Below are positions 1-7,912 of a stretch of DNA of 41,322 nt, in pieces (the first letter of the stretch is position 1; every line of letters begins with the position of its first letter). A model generated the notes under the pieces. It had not been told where the DNA came from. It was given only the letters and a program-made list of their open reading frames with translations, and searched no databases. The position numbers and the translations under genes are program-made. The stretch is from positions 1-41,322 of the forward strand of contig CAJJDD010000005.1 in the NCBI GenBank assembly GCA_905182895.1. The letters run 5' to 3'. The stretch is from Flavobacteriales bacterium UBA4466. GTDB lineage: Bacteria; Bacteroidota; Bacteroidia; Flavobacteriales_D; Sanyastnellaceae.

Positions 1-611
1 AAATGCACTAGATATTAATAAAAAATTACCTGGCCAAAGGAGGTGAGTTTTATAAACCAGAAGATTTAGCCAAGATTTATAGCATTCCTAAAGAACAGTA
101 TGAGAGTTTAAGACCTTATATTCAGATACCAAAAGTGAAGAGTGAGCATTCTTTTAAAAAGGATGACTGGTTTGAAACTGAAAAGTTCTCCAAGGAGGAA
201 ACCGATGAAAACCTTAATCTAGATTTAAATACAGCAGATACTGTTTCATTTAAAAAGTTAAAAGGAATAGGTTCTTATTTTTCTAAAAAGATAGTAGAAT
301 ATAGAGATGAACTAGGAGGCTTTCATTCAAAAGAGCAGTTGCTAGAAATTTGGAATTTTGATGAAGAGAAATTAGAAGGAATAAAGGGTAATATTTTTTT
401 AACTGAAGCTGGTCTAAGCCCGATTAGAATCAATCGTTGTGCCGCAGAAGAGCTCCAAAAACATCCATATATCAAATGGAATCAAGCGAAAGCATTAATC
501 GCTTACAGAGTTCAGCATGGAGCATTTAATGAAGTAGAAGACATAAAGAAATGTCACTTAATATCAGAAGAATTATGCCAGAAAATAAAACCGTATTTGG
601 AAATAGATTAG
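1..611 (+). CDS. Helix-hairpin-helix (ComEA-like) protein, 5' partial
   Basis: This is the 3' part of a gene that begins before the window. The open frame runs from about base 12 to the stop at 611. It contains repeated helix-hairpin-helix units: LNTADTVSFKKLKGIGSYFS followed by KKIVEYRDELGGF, then INRCAAEELQKHPYIKWNQA with an AYRVQHGAF tail. An earlier unit (YLAKGGEFYKPEDLAKIY) lies near bases 27-90. HhH units bind DNA without sequence specificity; related Bacteroidota proteins are annotated ComEA-like, but a role in DNA uptake is only inferred. Bases 2-28 fit the family better in another frame (NALDINKKL), so a one-base error near base 20-28 is likely. The 3' end overlaps the start of apt by 37-61 bases, which suggests translational coupling. 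Confidence 0.8.
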
Positions 612-1139
612 AGCTAGAAAAAGAGATATTTTCTGCCGTAAGAGAGGTGCCGGACTTTCCAAAGGAAGGGATTCTCTTTAAAGACATAAACCCTATTTTT
701 CAAGATAGCGCCTTGTGCCTAAGAATAATAAAGCACTTAGCGACATATTATAAAGACAAAGGTTTAGACGCTATAGTAGGGGTTGAGAGTAGAGGAGTTT
801 TTTTTCGGTTTTCCGTTGGCTTTAGAGCTAGGCATACCCTTCATACCTATTAGAAAAAAAGGGAAGTTGCCAGGGGAGGTTCTAGAAGAAAGGTATGACT
901 TAGAATATGGCAGTGCAGTGATTGAAGTTCAAAGAGGTGCACTTAAAAATGGAGATAAAGTATTAGTCCATGATGATGTTCTGGCTACAGGCGGTACTGC
1001 CCTTGCTGCTGCTCACTTGGTGCGTAAATCAGGAGCCGTAGTAGAAGGGTTTAATTTTATTATTATGCTAGGTTTTCTAGGTGGGGATGAAAAACTGAAT
1101 GCTTTGAACTATAATATTTATAATTTAGCAATCTCTTAA
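551..1139 (+). CDS. apt: Adenine phosphoribosyltransferase (one frameshift)
   Basis: Purine salvage enzyme that converts adenine and PRPP to AMP in the cytoplasm. The N-terminal half shows VPDFPKEGILFKDINPIF, typical of Apt. The C-terminal half shows the PRPP-binding loop VLVHDDVLATGGTALAA and the family stretch FGFPLALELGIPFIPIRKKG. The two halves lie in different frames and meet at a run of eight T at 798-805. Removing one T gives VGVESRGVFFGFPLALELG without a gap, so an assembly error is likely. Start: ATG at 551 or, more like the family, ATG at 575 (MPENKTVFG); both lie inside the end of the HhH gene. The repaired length, about 187-195 aa, is slightly longer than the usual ~170-180. Identity is secure. 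Confidence 0.9.
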
Positions 1140-1153
1140 ATAATAAAGAAGAA

Positions 1154-2296
1154 ATGAACTTCGAAATAACAGAAAACCAGCAAATGATTGCCGATATGGT
1201 AAAAGATTTTGCTAAGAAAGAAATTTTGCCGAGTGTAATGAAATGGGATGAGTCTCAGGAATTTCCGGTAGAAGTATTTAAAAAAGCTGGAGAACTCGGT
1301 TTAATGGGTGTGTTGGTTCCAGAAGAGTACGGAGGATCAGGGCTGGGTTACTTTGAGTACATACAGATAATAGTAGAAATATCTAAAGTATGCGGTTCTA
1401 TTGGCTTAAGTGTAGCAGCTCATAATTCACTTTGTACAAATCATATTCTTACGTTTGGTTCGGAAGAGCAGAAGAAAAAATACTTGCCTAAGCTCGCGAC
1501 TGCTGAACATATTGGCGCATGGGGATTGACAGAGTCTAATACCGGTTCTGATGCTATGAGAATGAAATGTGTGGCAGAAAAAGAGGGCGATCATTATGTG
1601 CTTTCTGGAACTAAGAATTGGATCACACATGGTAAATCCGGAGATATAGCTGTCGTATTAGCCAGAACTGGAGAGTTGTTAGACTCTCACGGAATTACCG
1701 CATTCGTGGTTGAAAGAGGTGCTGAAGGATTCACTTCTGGAAAAAAAGAAGATAAATTAGGAATGAGAGCATCGGAAACTGCGGAATTAGTATTCGATAA
1801 ATGTAGAATACATAAAGATCAGGTTCTAGGGAAAGAAGGGGAAGGGTTTATTCAAGCTATGAAGATATTAGACGGTGGAAGAATATCTATTGGAGCATTA
1901 GGTCTAGGAATAGCTAAAGGAGCATTTGAAGCGTCTGTGAAGTACTCTAAGGAAAGAGAGCAATTCGGAAAGCCTATTTCTCAATTTCAGGCAATTTCAT
2001 TCAAGTTAGCAGATATGGCTACTGAAATAGAAGCTGCTGAGTTATTGCTTTTTGAAGCTGCAGACTTAAAGAACAATGGGAGAAATTGCACTAAAGTGAG
2101 CGCTATGGCTAAGTATTTTACCTCAGAGGTAGCGGTAAGATGTAGTACTGAAGCGGTGCAAATTCATGGAGGTTATGGATATACAAAAGAGTTTCCTGTA
2201 GAAAAGTTTTATAGAGACTCTAAGCTATGCACAATAGGGGAAGGAACAAGTGAAATACAAAAGTTAGTGATATCAAGAGAAATCTTAAAAGATTAA
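1154..2296 (+). CDS. Acyl-CoA dehydrogenase, short/butyryl-chain type
   Basis: FAD-dependent flavoenzyme of 380 aa that oxidises acyl-CoA to enoyl-CoA and passes electrons to ETF, as in fatty acid or branched-chain amino acid breakdown. The length and all blocks are typical: N-terminal helices (ITENQQMIADMVKDFAKKEI), the middle beta domain with WGLTESNTGSDAMRMK and TKNWITHG, and the C-terminal helical domain with KEREQFGKPISQFQAISFKLADM and the signature HGGYGYTKEFPVEKFYRDSK. The presumed catalytic base is Glu363 in TIGEGTSEIQ, the position used by short- and medium-chain enzymes. It starts 15 bases after apt. The frame is intact. Substrate chain length cannot be fixed from sequence alone, so I give no symbol. 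Confidence 0.93.
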   Translation: MNFEITENQQMIADMVKDFAKKEILPSVMKWDESQEFPVEVFKKAGELGLMGVLVPEEYGGSGLGYFEYIQIIVEISKVCGSIGLSVAAHNSLCTNHILTFGSEEQKKKYLPKLATAEHIGAWGLTESNTGSDAMRMKCVAEKEGDHYVLSGTKNWITHGKSGDIAVVLARTGELLDSHGITAFVVERGAEGFTSGKKEDKLGMRASETAELVFDKCRIHKDQVLGKEGEGFIQAMKILDGGRISIGALGLGIAKGAFEASVKYSKEREQFGKPISQFQAISFKLADMATEIEAAELLLFEAADLKNNGRNCTKVSAMAKYFTSEVAVRCSTEAVQIHGGYGYTKEFPVEKFYRDSKLCTIGEGTSEIQKLVISREILKD

Positions 2297-2299
2297 TAG

Positions 2300-2326
2300 T
2301 TGTATTGAAAAAAAGAAGTACTTTTG
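2300..2326 (+). promoter_or_regulatory. Bacteroidota-type promoter for rpsU
   Basis: TACTTTTG at 2319-2326 fits the -7 consensus TAnnTTTG of the Bacteroidota housekeeping sigma factor. A TTG at 2300-2302 lies 16 bases upstream and can serve as the -33 element. Transcription would begin near 2333, about 20 bases before rpsU. Inferred from motif match only. Confidence 0.55.
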
Positions 2327-2351
2327 TAGTCCAATTTTTTATAAGTAGAAA

Positions 2352-2540
2352 ATGTTAATAATACCAGTTAAAGAAGGCGAGAATATCGATAGAGCAGTTA
2401 AAAGGTTTAAAAAGAAATTTGATAAAACCGGAACTATGCGTCAGTTGAGAAAGAGAAAGCAATATATAAAGCCTTCAGTTAGAAAGAGAGAGCAATTAAA
2501 GAAAGCAATCTACAGTAATGAGATGTTCTCTAATATGTAG
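2352..2540 (+). CDS. rpsU: 30S ribosomal protein S21
   Basis: Small basic protein of 62 aa. The start MLIIPVKEGENIDRAVKRFKKK and the following KTGTMRQLRKRKQYIKPSVRKR are characteristic of bS21, and the size is normal for Bacteroidota. S21 sits on the 30S platform near the anti-Shine-Dalgarno end of 16S rRNA. In Bacteroidota this region helps hide the anti-SD, in line with the scarcity of SD sequences in this window. It has its own promoter-like motif upstream and a terminator hairpin 28 bases downstream, so it is probably a single-gene transcript. Confidence 0.96.
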   Translation: MLIIPVKEGENIDRAVKRFKKKFDKTGTMRQLRKRKQYIKPSVRKREQLKKAIYSNEMFSNM

Positions 2541-2567
2541 GAGCTACTCTCAGAAAAAAATATAAAG

Positions 2568-2607
2568 GGGCCAATACTTGATTAAACCAAGTATTAGCCC
2601 TTTTTTT
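2568..2607 (+). terminator. Rho-independent terminator of rpsU
   Basis: GGGC-C-AATACTTG (2568-2580) pairs with CAAGTATT-A-GCCC (2588-2600): 12 pairs with one C/A mismatch and a seven-base loop, followed by seven T at 2601-2607. The T-run ends exactly one base before the first ATG of the next gene. Confidence 0.9.
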
Positions 2608-3489
2608 ATGCGTATGTATTTAGATGAATTTATTTCACATATAAAGCATGAACGGAGGTATTCTGCTCACACTGCTGAGTAATTTAGTAAAAGCTTTAAA
2701 CTTCAAGATATCAAACATGAATATGAATGTAATAGTCTGACTGAGGCTACTCATGTGATGATAAGGTCATGGATGGTAGCTGAACTCGAGAATGGAGTTA
2801 AGGTGAGCTCTGTTAAGAGAAGGGTTTCTACGTTACGCTCTTTTTTAAATTTGCCCAATCCATTACGGAAACTAGCTATAAATCCAATGCTGAAAATAGT
2901 TTCTCCGAAAAGTGAAAAACTACTTCCTAATTATGTGAAAGAAAGTGAAATGCATCACCTACTTGAAAAAGTAGAATTTGAAGATGGTTTTTCAGGATTG
3001 AGAGATAAGCTCATTTTGGAAATCCTCTATCAGACAGGAATGAGGGTTTCAGAGCTTACGGAAATGAGTGAAGGAAGTGTTGATTTTCAAAAGAGAGAAT
3101 TAAAAGTTTTAGGTAAGAGAAATAAAGAGAGAATTATACCTGTTTCAAAGGAACTATCTGAAAAACTTGACGTTTACGTTAAAGAAAAGAAAGCAAACTT
3201 CTCAGAAAATAAATCTTTATTAATGGTTAAGGATGATGGAGATAAAGCAGATAGAAAATTTGTTTATAACAAAGTAAAACATTACCTTTCTCATGTGAGT
3301 TCTTTAAACAAGAGAAGCCCACATGTTCTTAGGCATACGTTTGCTACGCACATGCTGAAAAACGGAGCAGATTTAAACGCTATAAAAGAAATACTAGGTC
3401 ATGCCAGTTTAGCTGCTACTCAGGTATACGCTCATAATAGCCTAGAACAGTTAAAGCTTTCTCATAAAAATGCTCATCCTAGAAAGTAA
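2608..3489 (+). CDS. xerC: Tyrosine recombinase, XerC type, with in-frame stop
   Basis: Site-specific recombinase that resolves chromosome dimers at dif with XerD. Catalytic residues are visible: Arg in QTGMRVSELTEM, Lys in VLGKRNKER, His and Arg in PHVLRHTFATHML, His in ILGHASLAATQVYAH and Tyr in that last motif. The C-terminal catalytic domain is open from 2755. The N-terminal SAM-like domain starts at ATG 2608 or 2614 (MYLDEFISHIKHERRYSAHT), in the same frame, but is cut by TAA at 2680, where the family has a conserved Tyr after the HT motif. The text just after the stop also fits poorly, so several base errors near 2675-2710 are likely; a true pseudogene is possible. Repaired length is about 293 aa, normal for XerC. 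The xerC-hpf-tuf neighbourhood is typical of Bacteroidota. Confidence 0.85.
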
Positions 3490-3519
3490 ACAGAAGTATT
3501 AATCCTAAAAAATCGTAAC

Positions 3520-3824
3520 ATGCAAGTTCAAGTTCATTCAGTACATTTTGATGCAGATGCTCAATTATTAGAATTTATTCAGTCTAGGCTTAGCAAGCTG
3601 GAGCAGTTTCATGATCAAATTATAGGAACAGAGGTGTTTCTAAGGCTAGACAAATCAGATGTTAACGAGAATAAGGTAGCAGAAATTAGAATGGCTGTTC
3701 CGCGGGAAAAGAATTGTTTGCTAAAAAGCAAAGCAGCAGTTTCGAAGAGTCCACAGATGTCGCTGTAGAGGCTTTGAGAAAACAAATTAGAAAGTATAAA
3801 TCAAAGCTAAAAGACAACCAGTAG
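3520..3824 (+). CDS. hpf: Ribosome hibernation promoting factor (one frameshift)
   Basis: HPF/RaiA-family protein that binds the 30S subunit in slow growth and blocks the mRNA/tRNA channel. The N-terminus MQVQVHSVHFDADAQLLEFIQSRLSKLEQF with EVFLRLDKSD is typical. The first frame ends early at 3768. The rest of the family sequence (GKELFAKKQSSSFEESTDVA, then a KQIRKYKSKLKDNQ tail) continues in another frame to TAG at 3822-3824. The break lies at about 3700-3710 (ccgcggg); removing two bases there gives the family-like VPGKELFAKK. Repaired length is about 100 aa, the short form common in this phylum. It follows xerC by 30 bases and probably shares its transcript. Confidence 0.88.
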
Positions 3825-3896
3825 GGAGGGATTCTAAATTGATTTAAAAAAAAATCAAAATTCTAGTTTATTAGTCGAAAAAGATTAATTACATTT

Positions 3897-3929
3897 GCAC
3901 TCCTTTTAAAAAAGGGAGTGCATTTTTTT
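3897..3929 (+). terminator. Terminator or attenuator before tRNA cluster
   Basis: GCACTCC plus TTTT (3897-3907) pairs with AAAA plus GGGAGTGC (up to 3921), with one bulged G, followed by seven T (3923-3929). It can end hpf transcripts. A TAnnTTTG-type box, TACATTTG, lies at 3890-3897 and overlaps the first base of the hairpin. If that promoter is used, the hairpin would instead lie at the very start of the tRNA-tuf transcript as an attenuator. I favour a simple hpf terminator. Confidence 0.7.
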
Positions 3930-3959
3930 GCACACATGTTCATTGAATATTAGTAACAA

Positions 3960-4033
3960 GCCGATGTAGCTCAGCTGGCTAGAGCAGCTGATTTGTAATC
4001 AGCAGGTCGTGGGTTCGAGTCCCTCCATCGGCT
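3960..4033 (+). tRNA. tRNA-Thr (anticodon TGT)
   Basis: 74 nt. Acceptor GCCGATG pairs with CATCGGC, and the discriminator is T. Anticodon stem GCTGA/TCAGC closes the loop TTTGTAA, giving anticodon TGT. The T-loop region GGGTTCGAGTCCC is canonical. CCA is not encoded. Confidence 0.96.
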
Positions 4034-4046
4034 CTTTTTCAGTTTA

Positions 4047-4128
4047 GGGGAGATACTCAAGCGGTCAACGAGGGCAGACTGTAAATCTGCTGGCTACGAC
4101 TTCGTAGGTTCGAATCCTGCTCTCCCCA
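4047..4128 (+). tRNA. tRNA-Tyr (anticodon GTA)
   Basis: 82 nt with a long variable arm, as expected for bacterial tRNA-Tyr. Acceptor GGGGAGA pairs with TCTCCCC. Anticodon stem GCAGA/TCTGC closes the loop CTGTAAA (GTA). The discriminator is A and CCA is not encoded. It lies 13 bases after tRNA-Thr. Confidence 0.96.
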
Positions 4129-4166
4129 CAAAAATACATGGGTTGTTACAAAAGATAATAATACAA

Positions 4167-4239
4167 GCGGGAGTAGCTCAGCTGATAGAGCATTAGCCTT
4201 CCAAGCTAAGGGTCGCGGGTTTGAATCCCGTCTCCCGCT
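4167..4239 (+). tRNA. tRNA-Gly (anticodon TCC)
   Basis: 73 nt. Acceptor GCGGGAG pairs with CTCCCGC. Anticodon stem TTAGC/GCTAA closes the loop CTTCCAA, giving TCC. The T-arm CGGGTTTGAATCCCG is canonical. Confidence 0.96.
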
Positions 4240-4251
4240 CAAGAGGTAGTA

Positions 4252-4277
4252 GGAGGTGTTTAGAAATAAACACCTCC
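4252..4277 (+). other. Perfect 11-bp hairpin with GAAA tetraloop
   Basis: GGAGGTGTTTA (4252-4262), loop GAAA (4263-4266), TAAACACCTCC (4267-4277). The stem has no mismatch and the loop is of the stable GNRA class. No T-run follows, so it does not look like an intrinsic terminator. Its place between tRNA-Gly and tRNA-Thr suggests an RNA-processing or stability element; that role is inferred. Confidence 0.65.
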
Positions 4278-4353
4278 AATTATCTAAAGTGTTAAAGTAA
4301 GAAGTGACCGATAAAACTACGTGTTGCGCTATGGAATCGGTAAATGAAAATAA

Positions 4354-4425
4354 GCCGATGTAGCTCAGGGGTAGAGCGTTTCCTTGGTAAGGAAGAGGCC
4401 ACGGGTTCAAATCCCGTCATTGGCT
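4354..4425 (+). tRNA. tRNA-Thr (anticodon GGT)
   Basis: 72 nt. Acceptor GCCGATG pairs with CATTGGC through one G-T pair. Anticodon stem TTTCC/GGAAG, with its outer pair a T-G wobble, closes the loop TTGGTAA, giving GGT. The T-arm is ACGGGTTCAAATCCCGT. This is the second threonine isoacceptor of the cluster; both Thr tRNAs share the same acceptor 5' half. Confidence 0.95.
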
Positions 4426-4431
4426 CATTAT

Positions 4432-4489
4432 TTGAGAGTTTTAACTCTCAAGATTTAATGTGGTATTAAGCGCCGTTTGTACGGCTTTT
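4432..4489 (+). terminator. Two hairpins upstream of tuf, second terminator-like
   Basis: The first is a near-perfect inverted repeat, TTGAGAGTT (4432-4440) with AACTCTCAA (4443-4451). The second is GCCGT-TTGT-ACGGC (4472-4485) followed by TTTT (4486-4489). The second has the form of a short intrinsic terminator 44 bases before tuf. It may partly separate tRNA from tuf expression or allow processing. The short T-run makes full termination doubtful. Confidence 0.5.
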
Positions 4490-4533
4490 GTTATATATAA
4501 ATAAATAAGAAGTAAAATTCAAAAATTAAGGCT

Positions 4534-5723
4534 ATGGCTAAAGAAACATATGACCGGTCTAAACCGCACGTGAACATCGGAACAATCGGTCACGTGGACC
4601 ATGGTAAGACTACATTGACAGCTGCAATTACTAAGGTAATGGCAGATGCAGGATTCTCTGAAGCGAGTGCTTTCGATCAGATCGATAACGCTCCGGAAGA
4701 AAAAGAAAGAGGTATCACAATTAACTCTTCTCACGTTGAATATGCAACAGGCAAATAGACACTACGCTCACGTAGATTGTCCAGGTCACGCGGATTACGT
4801 GAAGAACATGGTTACTGGTGCTGCTCAGATGGATGGAGCTATCCTTGTGGTTGCTTCTACTGATGGTCCAATGCCTCAAACTAGAGAGCATATACTATTA
4901 GGACGTCAGGTTGGTATTCCTAGAATTGTTGTATTCATGAATAAAGTGGATATGGTTGACGATGAGGAATTACTAGAATTAGTAGAAATGGAAATTAGAG
5001 AACTACTTTCTTTCTATGAGTACGATGGAGATAATGCACCTGTGATTCAAGGGTCTGCTTTAGGTGGATTGAATGGAGAGCAAAAGTGGGTTGATACTAT
5101 TATGGCACTTATGGAAGCTGTAGATTCTTATATTGAGCTTCCTCCAAGAGATATGGATAAGCCTTTCTTAATGCCTATAGAGGATGTGTTCTCTATTACA
5201 GGTAGAGGAACTGTTGCTACTGGTAGAATCGAGACTGGAGTTATCAATACAGGAGATGCTGTAGATATCGTTGGTTTAAGTGCTGAAAAACTTACTTCTA
5301 CTGTTACAGGAGTTGAGATGTTTAGAAAAATACTTGATAGAGGTGAAGCTGGTGATAATGTTGGTATTCTTACTTAGAGGTATTGCTAAAGAAGATATTA
5401 GAAGAGGAATGGTATTAGCTGCTCCAAATTCTATTACTCCTCATACAAAGTTCAAGGCTGAGATTTATGTATTGAAGAAAGAAGAAGGTGGAAGACATAC
5501 ACCTTTCTTTAACAAATACAGACCTCAGTTCTATTTCAGAACTACTGATATGACTGGTGAAATTACTCTTGACGCAGGAAGAGAGATGGTAATGCCAGGA
5601 GACAACGTTTCTATAAACGTTCAGCTTATTCAGAAAGTAGCAATGGATAAAGGATTAAGATTTGCAATAAGAGAAGGTGGCCGTACAGTAGGTGCTGGTC
5701 AGGTAACAGAAATAGTAGAGTAA
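4534..5723 (+). CDS. tuf: Elongation factor Tu (two frameshifts)
   Basis: GTPase that delivers aminoacyl-tRNA to the ribosome. Repaired length is about 395 aa, exactly the family norm. G1 is [10 protein letters not shown]3 is [12 protein letters not shown] and G4 is NKVDMVDD. Domain II ([16 protein letters not shown]) and domain III ([19 protein letters not shown], ending [15 protein letters not shown]) follow in order. Two one-base breaks interrupt it. An extra G at 4750-4751 hides [11 protein letters not shown], and an extra A near 5372 hides [16 protein letters not shown]. Because this protein is essential and otherwise perfect, I treat both as assembly errors. It follows the tRNA cluster and precedes tRNA-Trp and secE, the usual Bacteroidota order. 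Confidence 0.97.
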
Positions 5724-5744
5724 TATTACTCTTAATAATAGTTG

Positions 5745-5783
5745 AATGAAGGTGGTTTTGAATACTCAAATACCACCTTCATT
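5745..5783 (+). terminator. 12-bp hairpin after tuf
   Basis: AATGAAGGTGGT (5745-5756) pairs perfectly with ACCACCTTCATT (5772-5783), with a 15-base loop and a short TTTTC after it. It can be a weak terminator or a processing site between tuf and tRNA-Trp. Confidence 0.55.
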
Positions 5784-5796
5784 TTCACGTTTACAA

Positions 5797-5869
5797 ACGG
5801 GCGTAGCTCAGCTGGTAGAGCAGTGGTCTCCAAAACCAAAGGTCGCGAGTTCGATTCTTGCCGCCCGTG
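5797..5869 (+). tRNA. tRNA-Trp (anticodon CCA)
   Basis: 73 nt. Acceptor ACGGGCG pairs with CGCCCGT, and the discriminator is G. The anticodon loop CTCCAAA gives CCA. The anticodon stem GTGGT/ACCAA has a G/A opposition at its outer pair, which may be real or another base error. The T-arm is GCGAGTTCGATTCTTGC. It sits 19 bases before secE. Confidence 0.93.
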
Positions 5870-5888
5870 CAAAATAAAATACTTACCT

Positions 5889-6110
5889 ATGGCAAGTTTT
5901 GGCAAAATGAACTAACGGAAGAAGATTGAGTTAATCACTAAGGTTACTTGGCCAGTTTGGAAAACTCTACAACAGAGTTCTGTTTTAGTTTTTGTAGCGT
6001 CTCTAATTATTTCTCTAATTGTTTGGGGAATGGATTACGTATTCGGGATGAATGGCAAAGATGATTTATGGCAAGGAATCATAGGGATGATTTATAATCT
6101 TATATCATAG
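5889..6110 (+). CDS. secE: Preprotein translocase subunit SecE (frameshift)
   Basis: Small single-span membrane subunit of the SecYEG channel. The C-terminal part shows the conserved KVTWPVWKTLQQSSVLVFVA and a hydrophobic helix (SLIISLIVWGMDYVF), ending in DLWQGIIGMIYNLIS. The ATG at 5889 opens MASFGKMN and meets a TAA at 5913. Dropping one G near 5921 gives NELTEKIELITKVTWP, the expected amphipathic helix before the membrane span, so at least one and probably two base errors lie at 5905-5922. Repaired length is about 73 aa, similar to other Bacteroidota SecE. It lies directly between tRNA-Trp and nusG, which strongly supports the call. Confidence 0.88.
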
Positions 6111-6118
6111 CAGCGATA

Positions 6119-6670
6119 ATGGCAGATCTTAAATTTAAGTGGTACGTTGTAAGAGCGATTAGTGGTAAAGAAAAGAAGGTAAAAGAAGCACTGGAAAGTG
6201 AAATTAGTGCTTTGGGGTTAAAGGATTATGTAGTACAAATTCTTATTCCTACTGAAAAGGTCTACCAAATTAGAAACGGTAAAAAGACAATTAAGGAAAA
6301 AAGTCTTTTTCCTGGGTATGTTTTGATGGAAGCAGCGCTTATAGGAGAGTTACCTCATGTGGTTAAAAACATGAATAACGTAATTGGATTCTTAGGAGCT
6401 AAAAAGGGTGGAGATCCCGTGCCATTAAGACAGTCTGAAGTTAACTCTATACTTGGAAAAGTTGATGAGATAGCTGAGGCAGATAACGAGATGAGTGTTC
6501 CTTACATTATTGGAGAACCGGTTAAAGTAATTGACGGGCCTTTCAATAATTTTAATGGAGTAATTGAAGAAATTAACCAAGAGAAGAGAAAACTGAAAGT
6601 TATGGTGAAAATTTTCGGAAGAAAAACTCCATTAGAGCTAAGTTATATGCAAGTAGAAAAAGAAAGTTAA
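6119..6670 (+). CDS. nusG: Transcription termination/antitermination factor NusG
   Basis: 183 aa, intact. The N-terminal NGN domain starts KWYVVRAISGKEKKVKEALE and contains SLFPGYVLMEA and VIGFLGA. The C-terminal KOW domain (GEPVKVIDGPFNNFNGVIEE) follows. NusG binds RNA polymerase, reduces pausing and links it to Rho or ribosomal S10. It starts 8 bases after secE, so the two are co-transcribed. Confidence 0.97.
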   Translation: MADLKFKWYVVRAISGKEKKVKEALESEISALGLKDYVVQILIPTEKVYQIRNGKKTIKEKSLFPGYVLMEAALIGELPHVVKNMNNVIGFLGAKKGGDPVPLRQSEVNSILGKVDEIAEADNEMSVPYIIGEPVKVIDGPFNNFNGVIEEINQEKRKLKVMVKIFGRKTPLELSYMQVEKES

Positions 6671-6683
6671 ATTAGAAATTTTA

Positions 6684-6724
6684 GTTCTTGGACTTTGACT
6701 AAAGCTTCCCCTAGTCCCAAGAAC
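6684..6724 (+). promoter_or_regulatory. Leader hairpin before rplK (candidate L1 operator)
   Basis: GTTCTTG-GACT (6684-6694) pairs with AGTC-C-CAAGAAC (about 6713-6723): 11 pairs with one bulged C and an 18-base loop. No T-run follows, so it is not an intrinsic terminator. In many bacteria L1 represses its own L11-L1 operon by binding a hairpin in this very place. That this hairpin is the L1 site is inference from position; I did not match it to the L1 rRNA site. Confidence 0.45.
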
Positions 6725-6746
6725 GCTTAATTATATATAGATTGAA

Positions 6747-7184
6747 ATGGCGAAAGAAGTAGCAGGATTAATCAAGCTGCAAATTCGCGGAGGTGCTGCA
6801 AATCCATCTCCACCCGTAGGTCCTGCATTAGGAGCTAAAGGTGTGAATATTATGGATTTTTGCAAGCAGTTTAATGGTAGAACACAAGATAAAGCCGGAA
6901 AAGTATTACCAGTGGTAATTACTGTTTATGGTGATAAGTCTTTTGAGTTTATTATAAAAACTCCTCCAGCCGCAGTCCAACTTATGGAAGCTGCTAAGAT
7001 AAAGAAGGGTTCTTCTGAGTCTAACAGAATCAAAGTTGGCAAGGTTACCTGGGATCAGGTGCGTGCTATTGCAGAAGATAAAATGCCCGATTTAAATTGC
7101 TTTAAAATTGAATCAGCTATGAGTATGGTAGCTGGTACAGCAAGAAGCATTGGGCTTACAATCAGTGGCGAACGCCCATTTTAG
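6747..7184 (+). CDS. rplK: 50S ribosomal protein L11
   Basis: 145 aa, intact. It shows the uL11 start [20 protein letters not shown] and [17 protein letters not shown], and the C-terminal rRNA-binding part ending [13 protein letters not shown]11 forms the base of the L7/L12 stalk at the GTPase centre. rplA follows 16 bases after the stop. Confidence 0.98.
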   Translation: MAKEVAGLIKLQIRGGAANPSPPVGPALGAKGVNIMDFCKQFNGRTQDKAGKVLPVVITVYGDKSFEFIIKTPPAAVQLMEAAKIKKGSSESNRIKVGKVTWDQVRAIAEDKMPDLNCFKIESAMSMVAGTARSIGLTISGERPF

Positions 7185-7200
7185 TTAGAAATTCATAAAC

Positions 7201-7893
7201 ATGGGAAGATTAACCAAGAATAGAAAAGCAGCTCTTGAAAAGTACGACTTAGAACAGACGTACTCGATAGATGATGCAGCAGGTATGGTAAAGGCAATGA
7301 CTTCTACCAAATTTGATGCATCTGTAGATATAGCTGTCCGTCTAGGAGTAGACCCCAGAAAGGCCAACGAGATGGTTAGAGGAGTAGTTTCTCTACCTCA
7401 CGGTACCGGTAAAGACACCAAGGTGCTTGTACTTTGTAATCCTGATAAGGAGGAAGAAGCAAAAGCAGCTGGTGCTGACCACGTGGGTCTTGATGAATAC
7501 CTGACTAAGATAAAGGGTGGATGGACTGATATTGATGTGATTATTACCACTCCAAACGTGATGGGAAAGGTGGGTGCGTTAGGTAGAGTATTGGGGCCGA
7601 GAGGTCTTATGCCTAACCCGAAATCCGGAACTGTAACTATGGATGTTGGAAAAGCAGTAACTGAGGTGAAAGCTGGAAAGATCGATTTTAAAGTCGATAA
7701 GTTTGGTATTATTCATGCTCAGGTAGGTAAGGCATCTTTTGATGCTGAGAAAATCTCTGAAAATGCGAAGGAAATTATCCAAACATTGATGAGGTTGAAA
7801 CCTGCAGGTGCTAAAGGTACATATGTACACAGTATTTCTATCTCCAGTACGATGAGTCCTGGGGTTTTAGTTGAACTTAAATCTGCTGTATAG
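7201..7893 (+). CDS. rplA: 50S ribosomal protein L1
   Basis: 230 aa, intact. It shows uL1 signatures: [34 protein letters not shown] and the central [22 protein letters not shown]1 binds 23S rRNA at the L1 stalk, moves E-site tRNA, and in many species represses its own operon through the L11 leader. The stop lies 19 bases before rplJ. Confidence 0.98.
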   Translation: MGRLTKNRKAALEKYDLEQTYSIDDAAGMVKAMTSTKFDASVDIAVRLGVDPRKANEMVRGVVSLPHGTGKDTKVLVLCNPDKEEEAKAAGADHVGLDEYLTKIKGGWTDIDVIITTPNVMGKVGALGRVLGPRGLMPNPKSGTVTMDVGKAVTEVKAGKIDFKVDKFGIIHAQVGKASFDAEKISENAKEIIQTLMRLKPAGAKGTYVHSISISSTMSPGVLVELKSAV

Positions 7894-7912
7894 TAGATTA
7901 TAATCTAACACA

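Noticed and set aside
2608-3489. The tyrosine recombinase as an integrase of a mobile element
   Set aside because: It sits in the conserved rpsU-xerC-hpf setting, without att repeats or cargo, although a tRNA cluster is near.
4057-4410. A 117-codon - strand frame over the tRNA cluster
   Set aside because: It is only the reverse complement of three tRNA genes and their gaps; such frames are common artefacts over tRNA arrays.
4190-4460. Tandem tRNA-Thr copies as a recent duplication
   Set aside because: The two Thr tRNAs share acceptor bases but differ in anticodon (TGT and GGT), D-loop and T-arm; they are normal isoacceptors.
4740-5380. Programmed frameshifting in tuf, rpoB or rpoC
   Set aside because: There are no slippery heptamers with downstream stems at the breaks, directions are mixed, and many unrelated genes are affected; base errors explain it better.
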